Made by a program: the position numbers and the translations under genes. DNA of 64,000 nucleotides, from positions 1,612,001 to 1,676,000 of the forward strand of contig NC_020187.1 of assembly GCF_000315915.1 (NCBI RefSeq), given 5' to 3'. Position 1 is the stretch's first letter. Each line of letters starts with the position of its first letter. The stretch is from Henningerozyma blattae CBS 6284 (taxonomy: Eukaryota > Ascomycota > Saccharomycetes > Saccharomycetales > Saccharomycetaceae). A model generated the notes under the pieces. That model searched no databases. It was not told where the DNA came from and was given only the letters and a program-made list of their open reading frames with translations. Below, piece after piece: positions 52,001 to 60,987 of this stretch.

Positions 52001-54981
52001 TGGAATTAGAACCAGATGAGCTAGGTGAATTAGTCCATAATAGAGGTGCAGGTGGCAAACTATACAATATTTTATCAAGATTCCCAAAGATCAATATTGA
52101 TGCAGAAATATTTCCAATTACTGCTACAGTTATGCGTATTCATGTTAATTTGACTTCTGATTTCAGATGGGATGTACGTTTTCATGGCGAGGCACAATTT
52201 TTTTGGGTTTTAGTTGAAGAATCAAACCAGTCTCAAGTACTTCATTTCGAGAAATATATTCTAAATAGAAGACAACATAATCAAAGTCGTGAAATGGATT
52301 TTATGATTCCTTTATCGGACCCATTACCGCCTCAGGTTGTCATTAAAGTGGTGTCTGATATTTGGATCGGTTGTGAGTCTGTTCAAGCCATTTCTTTCCA
52401 ACACTTAATTAGACCTCATAATGAAAGTTTGCAAACCAAACTTCAAAGATTGAGACCATTACCTATTACAGCTTTAAAGAATCCGCTGATTGAATCAATC
52501 TACCCCTTTAAATACTTTAATCCAATGCAAACAATGACTTTCCATACTTTATACCACTCAAATGAAAATGTTTTTGTAGGTTCACCAACTGGGTCTGGTA
52601 AAACCATTGTTGCTGAATTAGCTATTTGGCATGCATTCAAAGAGTTTCCTGGGAAAAAAGTAATTTATATTGCCCCAATGAAAGCATTAGTTCGTGAAAG
52701 AATTGGTGATTGGTCTAGAAAGATTACACCAGTAACTGGTGATAAAGTTATTGAGTTAACTGGTGATTCTTTACCTGATCCAAAAGATGTGAGGGATGCC
52801 TCTATTATCATTACCACACCAGAGAAGTTTGATGGTATTTCTCGTAATTGGCAGACACGTAAATTTGTTCAAGAAGTTTCTTTGGTCATTATGGATGAAA
52901 TCCATTTATTAGCAAGTGATCGTGGTCCAATTTTAGAAATGATTGTCAGTCGTATGAACTATATGGCATCAAAAAGAAATGAGCCTGTTCGTTTATTGGG
53001 TATGTCTACTGCAGTAGCTAACGCATACGATATGGCAGGCTGGCTGGGAGTTAAGAATAACGGGCTATATAATTTCCCATCAAGTGTTCGTCCTGTTCCA
53101 CTGAAAATGTATATTGATGGCTTCCCTGATAATTTATCATTTTGTCCATTAATGAAGACTATGAATAAGCCTTCATTCATGGCAATCAAGCAGCACTCTC
53201 CTGATAAGCCTGCATTAGTGTTTGTTGCTTCTCGTAGACAGACCAGATTGACTGCCTTAGACTTCATTCATTTGTGTGGTATGGAAGATAATCCAAGAAG
53301 ATTTTTAAATATCGATGACGAAGATGAGTTGCAGTACTACATATCTCAAATTTCTGATGAAACATTAAAATTATCCATTCAGTTTGGAATTGGCCAGCAT
53401 CATGCAGGTTTAGTAGAGAAAGATCGTACTATATCCCACCAATTATTTGAACAAGGCAAAATCCAAATTCTGGTAGCCACCTCTACATTGGCTTGGGGTG
53501 TTAATTTACCAGCTCATTTAGTAGTTTTAAAAGGTACTCAATTTTTTGATAAAAAGATTTGTGGTTACCGTGATATGGATTTGACGGATATCTTACAAAT
53601 GATGGGTAGAGCTGGGAGACCAGCTTTTGATACTTCTGGTACCGCAATTGTGTTCACTAGGGAAGCTAAGAAGATGTTCTATAAGCATTTCATTAATGTT
53701 GGGTTTCCTGTCGAATCATCTTTGCATAAGGTTTTAGACGACCATTTAGGTGCTGAAATTACGTCAGGTACAATCAAGAACAAGCAAGAGGCTATGGAAT
53801 TTTTGAAATGGACTTTCCTATTCCGTAGAGCATATCACAATCCAACATATTATGACGTTGAGGATGATACATCAACAGCTGGTGTCAACAAATATCTAAG
53901 TAACTTGATTGACAATGCTTTAAATAATTTAGTTGAGTCTCAATGTGTAGAATTACATGGCAATGATATCGAACCAACTGCCTTTATGGGTATTTCTTCC
54001 TATTATTATATTACACATATGAATATTAGAAAATTATTGGGTCAAATTACTGATAAAGCTACTTTTCATGACGTCCTAACTTGGTTAGCAGTTGCACCAG
54101 AATATGTTGAGTTGTCCGTTAGAGGTGGGGAAGCTATCATGAATTCTGAAATGTCTTCACAGTCGAGATATTCTGCAGAAAGCACATTTGTTGGATATAA
54201 TGAAATGGATATTGGCTCGACTCACGTAAAAGCATTTCTATTGTTGCAAGCTTATTTTAGTCGGGCAGATTTACCTATTGCAGATTATATTCAGGATACA
54301 ATTTCTGTTTTAGACCAAGCCTTACGTATTTTACAAGCTTATGCAGATGTAGCTGCAGAACTTGGCTATTTCTCTACTGTAATGACTATCATTAAAGTTA
54401 TGCAATGTGTTAAACAGGGTTATTGGTTTGAAGACGATCCAGTTAGTGTTTTACCAGGATGTCAATTAACAAGATTTGAAGATATCAAGTTTACCCCTCA
54501 AGGTTACACTGAGGATAAAGCCAAGTTTGATAACAAATTAACCTTAGATAAGATTGGTAGAATGCCTCATAATAAATTGGTTGAAACTGCAAACCGTTTG
54601 AATGTTGCTCAAGAAGACCGTCCAAAGTTTATTAGTGTTGCTCAAAGACTTCCTGTTCTAACAGATATTAGCTTTGAAGAGCAGACTAATAAAGAATCAT
54701 TAGTTCTGCAAGCTAAGCATTTTAGCCACAGAGCTAATAGAAACTTTGAGATATACTGTTCTAAGTACCCAAAAACTCAAAAAGAATTATGGTTTTTTAT
54801 TGCGTATGAAAATGATGAATTATTGATGCTTAAAAGATGTCAACCTAGAAAACATGGTAAGGATATTTTTATTACTTGTGATTTTATTATCCCTGAAGAA
54901 ATCCAAGGCAAGACATTGAATTTTGTTTTAGTTAATGATGCTCTCGATTTACAATATACATTAACAAAAACTCTATTGTAA
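49087..54981 (+). CDS. SLH1: Ski2/Brr2-type RNA helicase Slh1 (RQT complex, ASCC3 orthologue)
   Basis: Slh1 (Rqt2) is the helicase of the ribosome-quality-control trigger complex that splits collided ribosomes. The protein is 1964 aa against 1967 in S. cerevisiae (YGR271W). It has the tandem-cassette build of Brr2-like helicases. Cassette 1 has Walker A APTGAGKT near residue 313 and DEVH near 431, then QIFGRAGRPGFG. Cassette 2 has SPTGSGKT near 1165, DEIH near 1270 and QMMGRAGRPAF. A Sec63-type domain follows each cassette. Both ATP sites look intact, unlike Brr2, whose second cassette is degenerate; this supports Slh1 over Brr2. It is convergent with EFG1, as in S. cerevisiae. Confidence 0.97.
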   Translation: MATNYDITSSKSFMIAMQSMVEMVDDFNFDRSKVLVPKIDDEVNSEDGSESSVTTTLIQDRNEWDDIFDDLKDVSFDDLTNMINNSSISKRNSKKKNSTVLFKKFFRLLSMCSTSIDLDTLIQSIINLIYSFEKGDLAKELLSLIGAENIELISFLLENRNALIKKPKTTILEILTQFQMESEYMSQDEMSEQVYQNAQRAKNTDNLKQSVRQVRYPHVFRQYESDSTSAISFSGQKFSLPIGTTRNSYQTHEELIIPAADPSVNKKSFIKKLLKINELDVFCQAVFNYETLNKIQSLVYPVAYNTNENMLICAPTGAGKTDIALLTILNTIKSYSNVNNNNEIEINYDDFKIIYVAPLKALAAEIVEKFSKKLKVFDVKVRELTGDMQLTKAEIIETQVIVTTPEKWDVVTRKANGDNDLVSKVKLLIIDEVHLLHEDRGSVIETLVARTLRQVESSQSMIRILGLSATLPNFMDVADFLGVNRQVGMFYFDQSFRPKPLEQQLLGCRGKAGSKQNRENIDKTAYDKLIEMVQRGYQVMVFVHARKETVKTARTFIQMAQSNQDLDFLMPDPSLKDKFSKELGKNRDKDMKEIVQFGFGCHHAGMARTDRNLIEKMFKDGAIRVLCCTATLAWGVNLPADCVIIKGTQVYDSKKGGFSDLGISDVIQIFGRAGRPGFGSEHGTGILCTSSDKLDDYVSLITQQHPIESKLGSKLVDNLNAEISLGTVTNVEEGIRWLGYTYMFVRMRKNPFTYGIDWDELANDPQLYERRRKMIVTAARRLHSLQMIVFDEISMHFIPKDLGRISSDFYLLNQSVEIFNQMCNPRATEADVLAMVSFSSEFDSIKFREEESKELTRLSEDAIQCQVGGELESPQGKTNVLLQAYISNARILDSALGSDANYVAQNSTRICRALFLIAINRRWGNLAKVMLDICKSIEKRLWSFDHPLCQFDLPLSILSQIRSKNPSMEHLMELEPDELGELVHNRGAGGKLYNILSRFPKINIDAEIFPITATVMRIHVNLTSDFRWDVRFHGEAQFFWVLVEESNQSQVLHFEKYILNRRQHNQSREMDFMIPLSDPLPPQVVIKVVSDIWIGCESVQAISFQHLIRPHNESLQTKLQRLRPLPITALKNPLIESIYPFKYFNPMQTMTFHTLYHSNENVFVGSPTGSGKTIVAELAIWHAFKEFPGKKVIYIAPMKALVRERIGDWSRKITPVTGDKVIELTGDSLPDPKDVRDASIIITTPEKFDGISRNWQTRKFVQEVSLVIMDEIHLLASDRGPILEMIVSRMNYMASKRNEPVRLLGMSTAVANAYDMAGWLGVKNNGLYNFPSSVRPVPLKMYIDGFPDNLSFCPLMKTMNKPSFMAIKQHSPDKPALVFVASRRQTRLTALDFIHLCGMEDNPRRFLNIDDEDELQYYISQISDETLKLSIQFGIGQHHAGLVEKDRTISHQLFEQGKIQILVATSTLAWGVNLPAHLVVLKGTQFFDKKICGYRDMDLTDILQMMGRAGRPAFDTSGTAIVFTREAKKMFYKHFINVGFPVESSLHKVLDDHLGAEITSGTIKNKQEAMEFLKWTFLFRRAYHNPTYYDVEDDTSTAGVNKYLSNLIDNALNNLVESQCVELHGNDIEPTAFMGISSYYYITHMNIRKLLGQITDKATFHDVLTWLAVAPEYVELSVRGGEAIMNSEMSSQSRYSAESTFVGYNEMDIGSTHVKAFLLLQAYFSRADLPIADYIQDTISVLDQALRILQAYADVAAELGYFSTVMTIIKVMQCVKQGYWFEDDPVSVLPGCQLTRFEDIKFTPQGYTEDKAKFDNKLTLDKIGRMPHNKLVETANRLNVAQEDRPKFISVAQRLPVLTDISFEEQTNKESLVLQAKHFSHRANRNFEIYCSKYPKTQKELWFFIAYENDELLMLKRCQPRKHGKDIFITCDFIIPEEIQGKTLNFVLVNDALDLQYTLTKTLL

Positions 54982-55142
54982 GAAAGTTAACTCCAAATAA
55001 AATAATATCAATAATAATGTACAACTCATTTTACCTATTTATAATGTACAGAATATATATATATATATTTATAAATTAATATATATTTTAGATAAATAGA
55101 ATGAAAATATTAAATTGATATTGTATGATAATAGTAATGCAT

Positions 55143-55871
55143 TTATTCGAAGAATTCATCTTCTTCGTCATTGTCTTGTTGATTTTCTGATTCAAGTAAT
55201 GAATCTTTAGCAGATGAAGATTCGGTTTGCCTCTTGTGTTCTTCATCTAATGACACACCTACATGATCCTTTGGTAGTTTTTGGCCTTTTAAAATATTAT
55301 CAAAAGAAACTGGTAAAGTTCCATTTTTCAGTTTCTTTTTAATTAATTTCAAATAAGCCTCTTTCCTTAATTGAGTTTTATCTAATTTATCACTAGTATT
55401 TTTATCTTCTTCATCACTTTCACTTTCATTTTCATCATCTTTATTTTCACTGGGAAATAAGGCAATGTATTTTTCAGTTTTTGGGAAATTAACAACATAA
55501 CATAAATTTACTTTAGCTTCTAATAATTGTTTTTGTGAAGCATTGTCATCCTTATCCAGATTTTTTAATACATTTTTATATTTTCTTAATGCCTTCTTCG
55601 TTTCAAAAAATCTGATCATATGATATTTTTTAGCATTTTTTATGACAACATGTTTCATTTGAGCATTCTCTAGTTCCAGTTTCAAGGCATCTAGAGTTCT
55701 TTCTTTTTCAACTATTACAGTGTCAGGTAATATATCTCTCTTTTTTTTCAATAATCTTTCGATGTCTCTTATTCTCTTTTTAATTTTATTTGCGCCTGCA
55801 TCAATATATTGAGACATTTCAGAGGTGGTCCCTAGTTGTCTATTCCTTCTTTGAGATTTAGGTTGAGCCAT
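55143..55871 (-). CDS. EFG1: rRNA-processing protein Efg1
   Basis: Efg1 is a nucleolar 90S pre-ribosome factor for 18S rRNA maturation, also linked to G1 progression. The protein is 242 aa against 233 in S. cerevisiae (YGR271C-A). A basic N-terminus precedes the family core: GANKIKKRIRDIERLLKKKR near residues 27-46, then long helices (KYHMIRFFETKKALRKYKNV near 82-101) and a VNFPKTEKYIALFP strand. An acidic Ser/Asp/Glu tail follows, ending DEEDEFFE. It is helical throughout with no enzyme motif. A PAC element lies about 125-135 bp upstream, in keeping with the ribosome-biogenesis regulon. Confidence 0.93.
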   Translation of the reverse strand: MAQPKSQRRNRQLGTTSEMSQYIDAGANKIKKRIRDIERLLKKKRDILPDTVIVEKERTLDALKLELENAQMKHVVIKNAKKYHMIRFFETKKALRKYKNVLKNLDKDDNASQKQLLEAKVNLCYVVNFPKTEKYIALFPSENKDDENESESDEEDKNTSDKLDKTQLRKEAYLKLIKKKLKNGTLPVSFDNILKGQKLPKDHVGVSLDEEHKRQTESSSAKDSLLESENQQDNDEEDEFFE

Positions 55872-56779
55872 TGCTACTTTAGCGTTATATGTAGGTTGTT
55901 AGTGTAATAACTTAGATATTGACCCTCTAAGCATTCCTTTATGTTGTTATTTAGATATGGTTAAGTTCTGGTTTTTTTCAAGTAATAAATTTTTTTGCGA
56001 TGAGCTTAAACATAGCGAGAAATTTTCAGATTTAAAAATCGTGTCTCAAATTATTATTATTCTTTTTTTAAAAGGAAACTATTTCAAATTAGATTATTTT
56101 TTTCAAACATGTCAGTAATACTTATAGTACAAAATTAATTTTAGATACTTTTTTCCAATAGTAAAATTTCTTTGGCTTCTGCTTGGTATTTCGAATATTA
56201 TAATTTGCAATAGTAGAAAAAAAATGCTTTGCTTTATAGATTTCTGCGAATAATTTATTATTATATAATATCTCATCTTTCTCAGATTTAATCATTTGAA
56301 TATCAAAAGATGTTCTTGGTAGAATTACTTGTAATTGAAAATGAAAATTTAGTTTGAAAAATTGTTTTTATATCAATTTTTCCAAATTTTAATTAAAACG
56401 GTTGATATATAACCATTTTATGAAATATACTAATAAAAATAACTAATGTGTATTATTAATTTCTTTTTAAGGAGTTTAAAACGAACATTGAAAAGAAGAA
56501 TTAAAGATATTTTTTTATAATAAAAAGAACAAAATAACTAATATGGATAAACCTATAGAAACCCCCCAAATAATTAGAGTTATATAAAAAAATATGAAGT
56601 TATATAAATCGTTTACAGAAAAATAGAAATATGGTTGAATGAAAAGAGAAAAATGGTTGTAAAAAAAACAAAGTGAGTCTTATAAAAACATCAGAATAAT
56701 GTGAGAAAGAGAAGTATGTATATATTATGGAATGGAAGAAAATGTAATGAAGAACAATAATTTAAAGAACCGTATTAAA
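55872..56779. other. Intergenic region EFG1 promoter / IBI2 3' end
   Basis: The 908 bp between tandem minus-strand genes contain a PAC element (55997-56004) with an RRPE-like GAAATTTTCA just beyond, then long AT-rich sequence. No gene is seen. In S. cerevisiae this slot holds YGR272C, now considered part of EFG1. Confidence 0.6.
55997..56004 (+). promoter_or_regulatory. PAC element in the EFG1 promoter
   Basis: GCGATGAG is the PAC core with its usual GC prefix, about 130 bp upstream of the EFG1 ATG. AGAAATTTTCAG about 14 bp further upstream resembles RRPE. Confidence 0.65.
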
Positions 56780-57358
56780 TTAATCATCATCAGATTTCTT
56801 TGACTTCTTTGCTTTCTTCTTACCAAATAAACCTCTCTTCTTTTTCTTCTTACCGTCTGATGGACCAGTTATTGGAGCTTGGTAAACACCTTGTTCACCA
56901 TACATTTGGACAGGTTGGATTGGCATACCGTTTTGATCATAAGCTGTAGTACCAAAAGTTGGAAAATCGGGTCTTGGTCTGAAACCATAAGTAGAGGTTT
57001 CTAACTGTTCAGCCCAAATTGGATCACCAGATATGGCATATTCAAAAGATCTAATTGTATCTAAAGGTCTTTCATCTCTTGCTCTTGTTGGGTTGGATAC
57101 ATCGGCAACAGTGATTGGTTGACCGAAGATATCACGTAAGATTTCATTTGGATCATTTGACAGATAGGAAGAACGATTAATATTATCTTGGAATGTATCA
57201 GCGGCTTGTTCGAAAGGTTGAGCTTCTTGAACAGCATCTAGAATTGGATCTGCGACAGAGGCAGTACGAACCTTTAATCTTTCTTGATCTTCTTTGGAAA
57301 CCTTGATATCGGTTTTTGAATCATGTTTTGAATGTGACTTCCTTCTGAAACCTACCAT
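56780..57358 (-). CDS. IBI2: YMR295C/YGR273C family protein of unknown function
   Basis: The protein is 192 aa (S. cerevisiae YMR295C 197 aa; its duplicate YGR273C 174 aa). The conserved core is clearly present: SKEDQERLKVRTASVADPIL, the DVSNPTRARDERPLDTIRSF block (residues about 82-103) and QLETSTYGFRPRPDFPTF. The C-terminus is strongly basic (GKKKKKRGLFGKKKAKKSKK), then three aspartates. No membrane span or enzyme motif is visible. Codon bias is strong, suggesting an abundant protein. It lies between EFG1 and LCB1, where both S. cerevisiae series place their copies, so it represents the single ancestral gene or one retained duplicate. Function is not established. Confidence 0.9.
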   Translation of the reverse strand: MVGFRRKSHSKHDSKTDIKVSKEDQERLKVRTASVADPILDAVQEAQPFEQAADTFQDNINRSSYLSNDPNEILRDIFGQPITVADVSNPTRARDERPLDTIRSFEYAISGDPIWAEQLETSTYGFRPRPDFPTFGTTAYDQNGMPIQPVQMYGEQGVYQAPITGPSDGKKKKKRGLFGKKKAKKSKKSDDD

Positions 57359-58113
57359 TTTTTTGTAACTTTATGTATTTAATATTGGATTTAAAACTAC
57401 GCTTTTTTTTCGTTTGAGAATGTATAAAATAGATTTACTTCCAATATGATTATATACCTATAATATATGATGTGTCATTTATAATGTTTTTTTTATTTTT
57501 ATTTCAAAAGACTAATAGATATTAGGAAAATGAAATTGAAGAAATTCATGCAAAGCCATGTTAGTTAGAAATTTCCAACTATATTGAAATTATGAGATTG
57601 AATCAAAGGATTTTGAAGAATTTCCTAATTGGGCTGAAATTTTGTTTTTCTCCAAAAATTGAAAAAGACACGATTTTGAAAAAAAAAAAGAAACTAACGG
57701 ACGCGAAATCAAAGCTTGAAAAACAAAACAAAACAAGAATTACCTGAATCGGAAATTGAAATTGATGACATAAAAAAAAATAAAAATAGTTATTGTAATG
57801 GTGATTAAATAAATAAAAAAAGTTGATTAGCTGATAAATAAGTTGATAAATAAGTTGATAAATAAATATTAGTAAGGGAGTAGTAATTATTATTATTATT
57901 ATTATTATAAAAATAAGGTATGGGAAACTGAGAGTCCGAATAAGAATGAGAAGGTTGATTAGCGAGAGTGGGTGGGAGAAGGGAGAGTGAATAGAAGTGT
58001 GAGTAAGGATAGAGGAGTGAGATAGAGTATATTATTATAGTAATTATTATATAAAAAAGTAAAAATAAAGTATGATAAGTTCAAAGTCAAAGTGGAAATA
58101 ATGAGTATATTTA
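57359..58113. other. Intergenic region IBI2 promoter / LCB1 3' end
   Basis: The 755 bp include a 12-bp tandem repeat (AGTTGATAAATA, about three copies at 57830-57864), an (ATT)n run (about 57887-57908) and purine-rich sequence. A minus frame at 57959-58144 is low complexity and overlaps LCB1; it is rejected. Confidence 0.6.
57830..57908. repeat. 12-bp tandem repeat and (ATT)n microsatellite
   Basis: Two exact AGTTGATAAATA units plus a diverged unit at 57830-57864 are followed by seven or eight ATT units. This is simple AT-rich repeat sequence with no coding value. Confidence 0.75.
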
Positions 58114-59874
58114 TTAGTTTTTTGGCACCAATTCTTGACAACAATGTAAGATTGATTCTTTAATATTGGCCAAGGCATCGACTAGGATCTTTTCGGAGAT
58201 ATTTGCGTTGACACAGATCTTCAAAGAAGGTAGGCATGGCAAAGACTCATGTTTCATGACAATAGTGTTTCTTGAGATCAATATGTTATGTTTGATCAAA
58301 GCTTTATCGACAATTTTTTGTAGGAATTTTTCTTCATTTTCGAAATTTTCAATGAATCTTGTAGTGGAATTCTTTTGTTGGAATTTAATGATGGTTTCGA
58401 ATAAGGAATCCATGGAATAGTGGAATATCAAATCTCTGAATGATTGATTCAATCTGAAATGCAAGACTGGACTTTGTTCATCTGATGTGACCTCTACGAA
58501 TTTTGATAATTGATCATCTGTGATGAAGAAATCATGTAACATCTTGGATAAGACTTGAACTTTATTAACAGCAGAATTATCTTGATCCATGATTTCCAAC
58601 ACTTTAGTCAAAGTTAAAACTGTGTATGCCGGTAAAGAAGCAGAGAAACAATAGGCGTTTGATCCGATATGCTGATGGAAAGTCATGATGTGATCACCCA
58701 GAACAAACCCACCTGAAGAACCGAATGCTGTTGCCATGGAACCCACAGTAATATCAATAGATGAGGAACGATCCATATTAAAATGTTCACTTAACCCACG
58801 ACCAGTCTTACCTAAGACACCTAAGGAGAAAGTTTCATCTACAAATAATCTAAATTTATATTTGTTCTTTAAACGAGTCAATTGTGGTAGAGGAGCTAAA
58901 TCTCCAGAGTTATGGAATAAACCTTCAGTAACAATGAATTTTCTTGGGATGGCAGGTAATTTTTCTAATTTTTCACTTTCATTCAATTCAATCAATAGGT
59001 TTTCCAAAGATTCCATATCATTATGTTTGAAATAATAAATGGTAGATCTACTCAATTGTAAAGCATTTTGGATGGATAAAGAGACTTGATCATCAGCTAC
59101 GATCAAATCACCACGCTTGGTAAAAGCTGGGATAACAGAGGCAGCTACACAGAAATCTTGACCGTATAACACAGCACCTTCGGTACCGAAGAATTCTGCC
59201 AATTTATATTCTGTAGTATAATGGGCATCTTGATTCCCATAAAACCCTGCAGGACCACATGCACCAACCCCGTAATTTTCCACCGTTTGTTTGGCAACAT
59301 CCAATACTTGTGGCAAAGAAGAGATTTGTAGGAAATTATGAGAAGTTAGATTCAAGACGTTTTTATAAAACTCTTTATTATCATCTCTGGAAATATTTAT
59401 AAAAGGTTGTTTCAAACTTTTTGTATCATCAGTAACGGTATCAATAACAGGGATACTTTGTAATCTCCAACGTTGTTCCTCGAGAATAGAGGCGTCCACT
59501 AGAGGTTCTGGTTCCCAATCTTCAATCAAATCATTAATTTCTCTTTCACTTAACAATAATTTGGAATCATTTAAGATGTATGATTTCTTGGTTCTCTTTG
59601 GTTTGGCCAACCAGTATAAGATCCCATATACGATCAACCCTATTTCGACAGCAGCTCTATATGGATCATCATGTATGGATTTTTTAATATAAGTCAACAG
59701 CTGAGTACCTCCTGGTATATGAATCAATAATAGAGTTAAAAGTGATGACAATTGGCACCCTAACTTGGCGATGAAATGAGGCACAGGAACAGGAATGGAG
59801 TTTGGCAAAGTAGAGGCAACAGCATCGATCGATGCAGCAGCAACCATTTCTTCAGGTATAGTGAGATTCTCCAT
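58114..59874 (-). CDS. LCB1: Serine palmitoyltransferase subunit Lcb1
   Basis: Lcb1 pairs with Lcb2 in the ER to condense serine and palmitoyl-CoA, the committed step of sphingolipid synthesis. I use the ATG at 59874, giving 586 aa (S. cerevisiae 558), because the longer frame begins only with a TTG at 59982 and passes through a G10 run. A second in-frame ATG nine codons later is also possible. A membrane-proximal helix (HFIAKLGCQLSSLLTLLLIH) precedes the alpha-oxoamine synthase fold, with ACGPAGFYGNQDAHY, VDETFSLGVLGKTGRGLSEH and a VGSMATAFGSSGG segment. That segment lacks the PLP-binding lysine found in Lcb2, as expected for Lcb1. LIP1, another sphingolipid gene, is 3.6 kb away beyond PRC1, an arrangement shared with S. 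cerevisiae. Confidence 0.96.
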   Translation of the reverse strand: MENLTIPEEMVAAASIDAVASTLPNSIPVPVPHFIAKLGCQLSSLLTLLLIHIPGGTQLLTYIKKSIHDDPYRAAVEIGLIVYGILYWLAKPKRTKKSYILNDSKLLLSEREINDLIEDWEPEPLVDASILEEQRWRLQSIPVIDTVTDDTKSLKQPFINISRDDNKEFYKNVLNLTSHNFLQISSLPQVLDVAKQTVENYGVGACGPAGFYGNQDAHYTTEYKLAEFFGTEGAVLYGQDFCVAASVIPAFTKRGDLIVADDQVSLSIQNALQLSRSTIYYFKHNDMESLENLLIELNESEKLEKLPAIPRKFIVTEGLFHNSGDLAPLPQLTRLKNKYKFRLFVDETFSLGVLGKTGRGLSEHFNMDRSSSIDITVGSMATAFGSSGGFVLGDHIMTFHQHIGSNAYCFSASLPAYTVLTLTKVLEIMDQDNSAVNKVQVLSKMLHDFFITDDQLSKFVEVTSDEQSPVLHFRLNQSFRDLIFHYSMDSLFETIIKFQQKNSTTRFIENFENEEKFLQKIVDKALIKHNILISRNTIVMKHESLPCLPSLKICVNANISEKILVDALANIKESILHCCQELVPKN

Positions 59875-59937
59875 GGGAATATTAATGTGACTAGATGTGT
59901 TGTTGATTTTTTCTTGACTATTATTTTGTTTCTGTGT

Positions 59938-59947
59938 GGGGGGGGGG
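59938..59947. repeat. G10 homopolymer in the LCB1 5' region
   Basis: Ten consecutive G (C10 on the LCB1 sense strand) lie 64-73 bp upstream of the chosen start, in what should be 5' untranslated sequence. Such GC homopolymers are rare here and easily miscounted. Confidence 0.8.
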
Positions 59948-60063
59948 CGACTGAGGCGTGAGAATTTGTATTTATTTGACAATAATTCTGCTATATCAAT
60001 TGCTTTAAGGGCCCTTTATTTCTTTATTTATATGGGTTCTATAACTAATTACCTTGTATAATG

Positions 60064-60160
60064 ATATATATATATATTATTTTGTTTTCTTGTATATATA
60101 TATATAGATATATATATATATGTAAGCATAGACATATATGTAAGATATATATATATATTT
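60064..60160. repeat. Interrupted (TA)n microsatellites
   Basis: Three blocks of alternating TA (about 60064-60078, 60092-60122 and 60145-60160) are separated by short unique sequence in the LCB1/PRC1 promoter region. Confidence 0.75.
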
Positions 60161-60824
60161 ATCAAGACACTGTATTCTATATTTTATATTTTTTTTCAAT
60201 TCGCTATAGTTATTTTGATTATTCACTCCCGAAATTTTCATCGCGAATAAATAAAAGTAATCAAGAAAATAGGAGGTTTCTCCGAGTTGGTCATCGTTTG
60301 AAATCTCCGTTACAATTACGGCAATTCACGGCATTTTACACGAAGAGGGCTTTAGAAATTGTTACGTTCGTGCCACATTTCCATGCGTGTCACTAATTCG
60401 AGAGGGCCAGTATGTGTTGTTATTACGAGTGATACTTATTCCTTTACGATTGTTCAATTGTTTGTATAATGTTATTTGCTTCTATATGTTTGGAAAAACT
60501 ACACAACGAAATAGACTTTTATCGATTGAAAACTCTGTAGACAGACAGGGACAAATATGACTATACGTAAACAGATGCATGTACCTAAAACAGGCAAATA
60601 CAGAGCACAAAACATGCTATGATACTGGTGCTTGACATGTAATTATATATGTATATATAAGCATATGTACTTATACTTGTGCTTTTTTCGTTGTATTAAA
60701 TAAACACACATAAATAAGCTACCATAAATATTGATAGTCTTTTTTTGTTTTCTAACTTTCACATTTTCAAGGCCGAGCTTTTCCGCTTTGGGCAAAAAGC
60801 CGAGAAAAAAACTGCCCGGAGAAT

Positions 60825-60897
60825 TTACCCGCTTTTCGCAGCAATTTCTGGCCCCTTGTTAATTTGACCCTCGGGGTAACGATGAGCCATATATAAG
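60825..60897 (+). promoter_or_regulatory. PRC1 core promoter: Reb1 site, STRE-type core and TATA box
   Basis: TTACCCG (Reb1 core) is at 60825-60831, CCCCT (STRE core for Msn2/4) at 60852-60856 and TATATAAG at 60890-60897. The TATA box is about 91 bp upstream of the ATG at 60988. The composition suggests a regulated, fairly strong promoter that starts transcription ahead of the signal-peptide ATG. This supports 60988 as the true start. Confidence 0.6.
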
Positions 60898-60987
60898 GGA
60901 TGAGGACAATTCTAAAACAGAATTCAATCACCATAAAACAATTACAAAGCCGTCAAGACTAACAATACTAAGCAATTGTAAGAAACA

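Larger units (their letters stand above)
59875..60987. other. Divergent promoter region LCB1 / PRC1
   Basis: The 1113 bp hold a G10 run (59938-59947), several (TA)n arrays (about 60064-60160), a GC-richer stretch (60230-60420) and the PRC1 core promoter with a CCCCT, a Reb1 site and a TATA box (60825-60897). A 111-codon frame at 60061-60396 is microsatellite-derived in its first half and not accepted. Confidence 0.65.

Noticed and set aside
49087..54981. Assigning the large helicase to BRR2.
   Set aside because: Both helicase cassettes keep intact ATP-site motifs (DEVH and DEIH), and the gene sits beside EFG1. Length and synteny match SLH1.
60061..60396. 111-codon ORF between LCB1 and PRC1.
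   Set aside because: Half is (TA)n microsatellite read as Tyr/Ile. The basic second half is more protein-like, but has no own ATG or homology I recognise.
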